Part shown: positions 5,901 through 6,306 of the stretch, in pieces | Layout: every line of letters begins with the position of its first letter | Position numbering within the stretch: position 1 is the stretch's first letter | From: Ideonella_A sp031398385 | GTDB taxonomy: Bacteria > Pseudomonadota > Gammaproteobacteria > Burkholderiales > Burkholderiaceae_C | Assembly (NCBI GenBank): GCA_031398385.1 | Contig: JANNNE010000107.1 | Location: forward strand, 1-6,306 | Direction: 5' to 3' | Length of the DNA stretch: 6,306 nucleotides | Notes under the pieces: model-generated | Told to the model about the DNA's origin: nothing | Seen by the model: only the letters and a program-made list of their open reading frames with translations | Databases searched by the model: none | Position numbers and translations under genes: made by a program

Positions 5901-6306
5901 TTGAACGTGCCACCGCTCACCACCTCGAAGCCGCACCTGAACGGCGTGCGCCGGCTGGCCTTGCTGCTGGTCGTCATCTGCCTGCCGCTGCAGGGGTTGG
6001 CAGTGGTTGTCGAGCGTTTGCAGGGGGTGTTGCATACGCACCAGCCATTGGCTGCATCGGTGTCGAATTCGACCGAACTCGACCTTTCGGTGCTGCACCA
6101 CGATCTGCCGTCGAAGCGGCGGGTTCTCGTCCATCTGACTCACGGGCACCAGCAGGCTGTTGCTGATCAGAGTCCGCAAGCCGCCGCTGAGCACCCCGAG
6201 CAGGCCACTGCTGAGCAGCATCACCACGCCGAACCCGATCGCCATGACCACGCGGTCACCGATACCAGCGTCGTGATCAGCGCGCAGACGCAGGCGGCCG
6301 AGGTGA
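5901..6306 (+). CDS. histidine-rich, probably exported or membrane-anchored protein (partial at right edge)
   Basis: The frame is open from TTG 5901 to the window end, giving at least 135 residues. Arg17-Arg18 precede a hydrophobic segment LALLLVVICLPLQGLAVVV (19-37), which looks like a signal peptide or membrane anchor. The rest is polar with 13 histidines between residues 45 and 117, including HTH, HH, HGH, HHH and HDH clusters, amid Ala, Gln and Glu. Such sequences occur in small periplasmic proteins near heavy-metal or copper/zinc efflux genes, so metal binding is a reasonable guess, but I do not recognise the family. The start is uncertain: TTG 5901, GTG 5907 and an in-frame ATG at 5799 are possible and none has a good ribosome site. 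The 5799-5900 part looks non-coding. It is probably a separate transcription unit from the TRAP genes. Confidence 0.5.
   Translation, partial: MNVPPLTTSKPHLNGVRRLALLLVVICLPLQGLAVVVERLQGVLHTHQPLAASVSNSTELDLSVLHHDLPSKRRVLVHLTHGHQQAVADQSPQAAAEHPEQATAEQHHHAEPDRHDHAVTDTSVVISAQTQAAEV

Noticed and set aside
5750..6166. + strand frame from GTG 5750 (138 codons) overlapping the histidine-rich protein
   Set aside because: It is Ala/Arg/Pro-rich, ends inside the other frame, and has no motif or ribosome site.
5670..6251. Minus-strand frame with a hydrophobic N-terminus at the right end (193 codons)
   Set aside because: The hydrophobic start is the complement of the Gln/His-rich + strand segment, and the rest is Arg- and Gln-rich with no motif. 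The + strand frame has a signal-like leader and a coherent composition, so it is preferred.
1..6306. CRISPR array, tRNA or rRNA genes, insertion sequences, phage or defence genes
   Set aside because: No repeated spacer-repeat pattern, no cloverleaf or rRNA-like sequence, no transposase and no terminal inverted repeats were seen; the window is essentially filled by catabolic and transport genes.

Overview
The window reads as chromosomal DNA from a high-GC bacterium, most likely a betaproteobacterium such as a member of the Rhodocyclales or Burkholderiales. This is inferred from the strong G/C bias at third codon positions and from the gene set, an aromatic-acid gentisate pathway beside a TRAP transporter. 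All confident genes lie on the + strand.

Layout. Bases 1-46 look like the last codons of an upstream gene. A short intergenic stretch (47-194) follows, carrying a possible relic of a glyoxalase-fold gene on the opposite strand. Next come three catabolic genes: an FAD-dependent 3-hydroxybenzoate 6-hydroxylase (195-1406), gentisate 1,2-dioxygenase (1486-2526) and a fumarylacetoacetase-family hydrolase that fits fumarylpyruvate hydrolase (2634-3341). After about 200 bp comes a TRAP transporter block: a drastically shortened solute-binding protein gene (3543-3833), the small permease DctQ (3861-4379) and the large permease DctM (4379-5695), the last two overlapping by one base. At the right edge, after about 200 bp without a convincing gene, a histidine-rich, probably exported protein starts and runs out of the window.

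How the genes fit together. The enzymes form a nearly complete route: 3-hydroxybenzoate is hydroxylated to gentisate, the ring is opened to maleylpyruvate, and after isomerisation to fumarylpyruvate the hydrolase yields fumarate and pyruvate. The maleylpyruvate isomerase is not in the window. The TRAP permease is plausibly the uptake system for 3-hydroxybenzoate or a related acid, which is inference from position only.

The most notable observation is the solute-binding protein gene. It has a normal signal peptide and the first ~57 residues of a mature DctP protein. It then breaks off at a stop codon, and ten codons in the same frame that resemble a DctP C-terminus follow immediately. This looks like an internal deletion of most of the gene next to intact permease genes. 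I found no evidence of a wholly new system; the rest is a recognisable catabolic operon.
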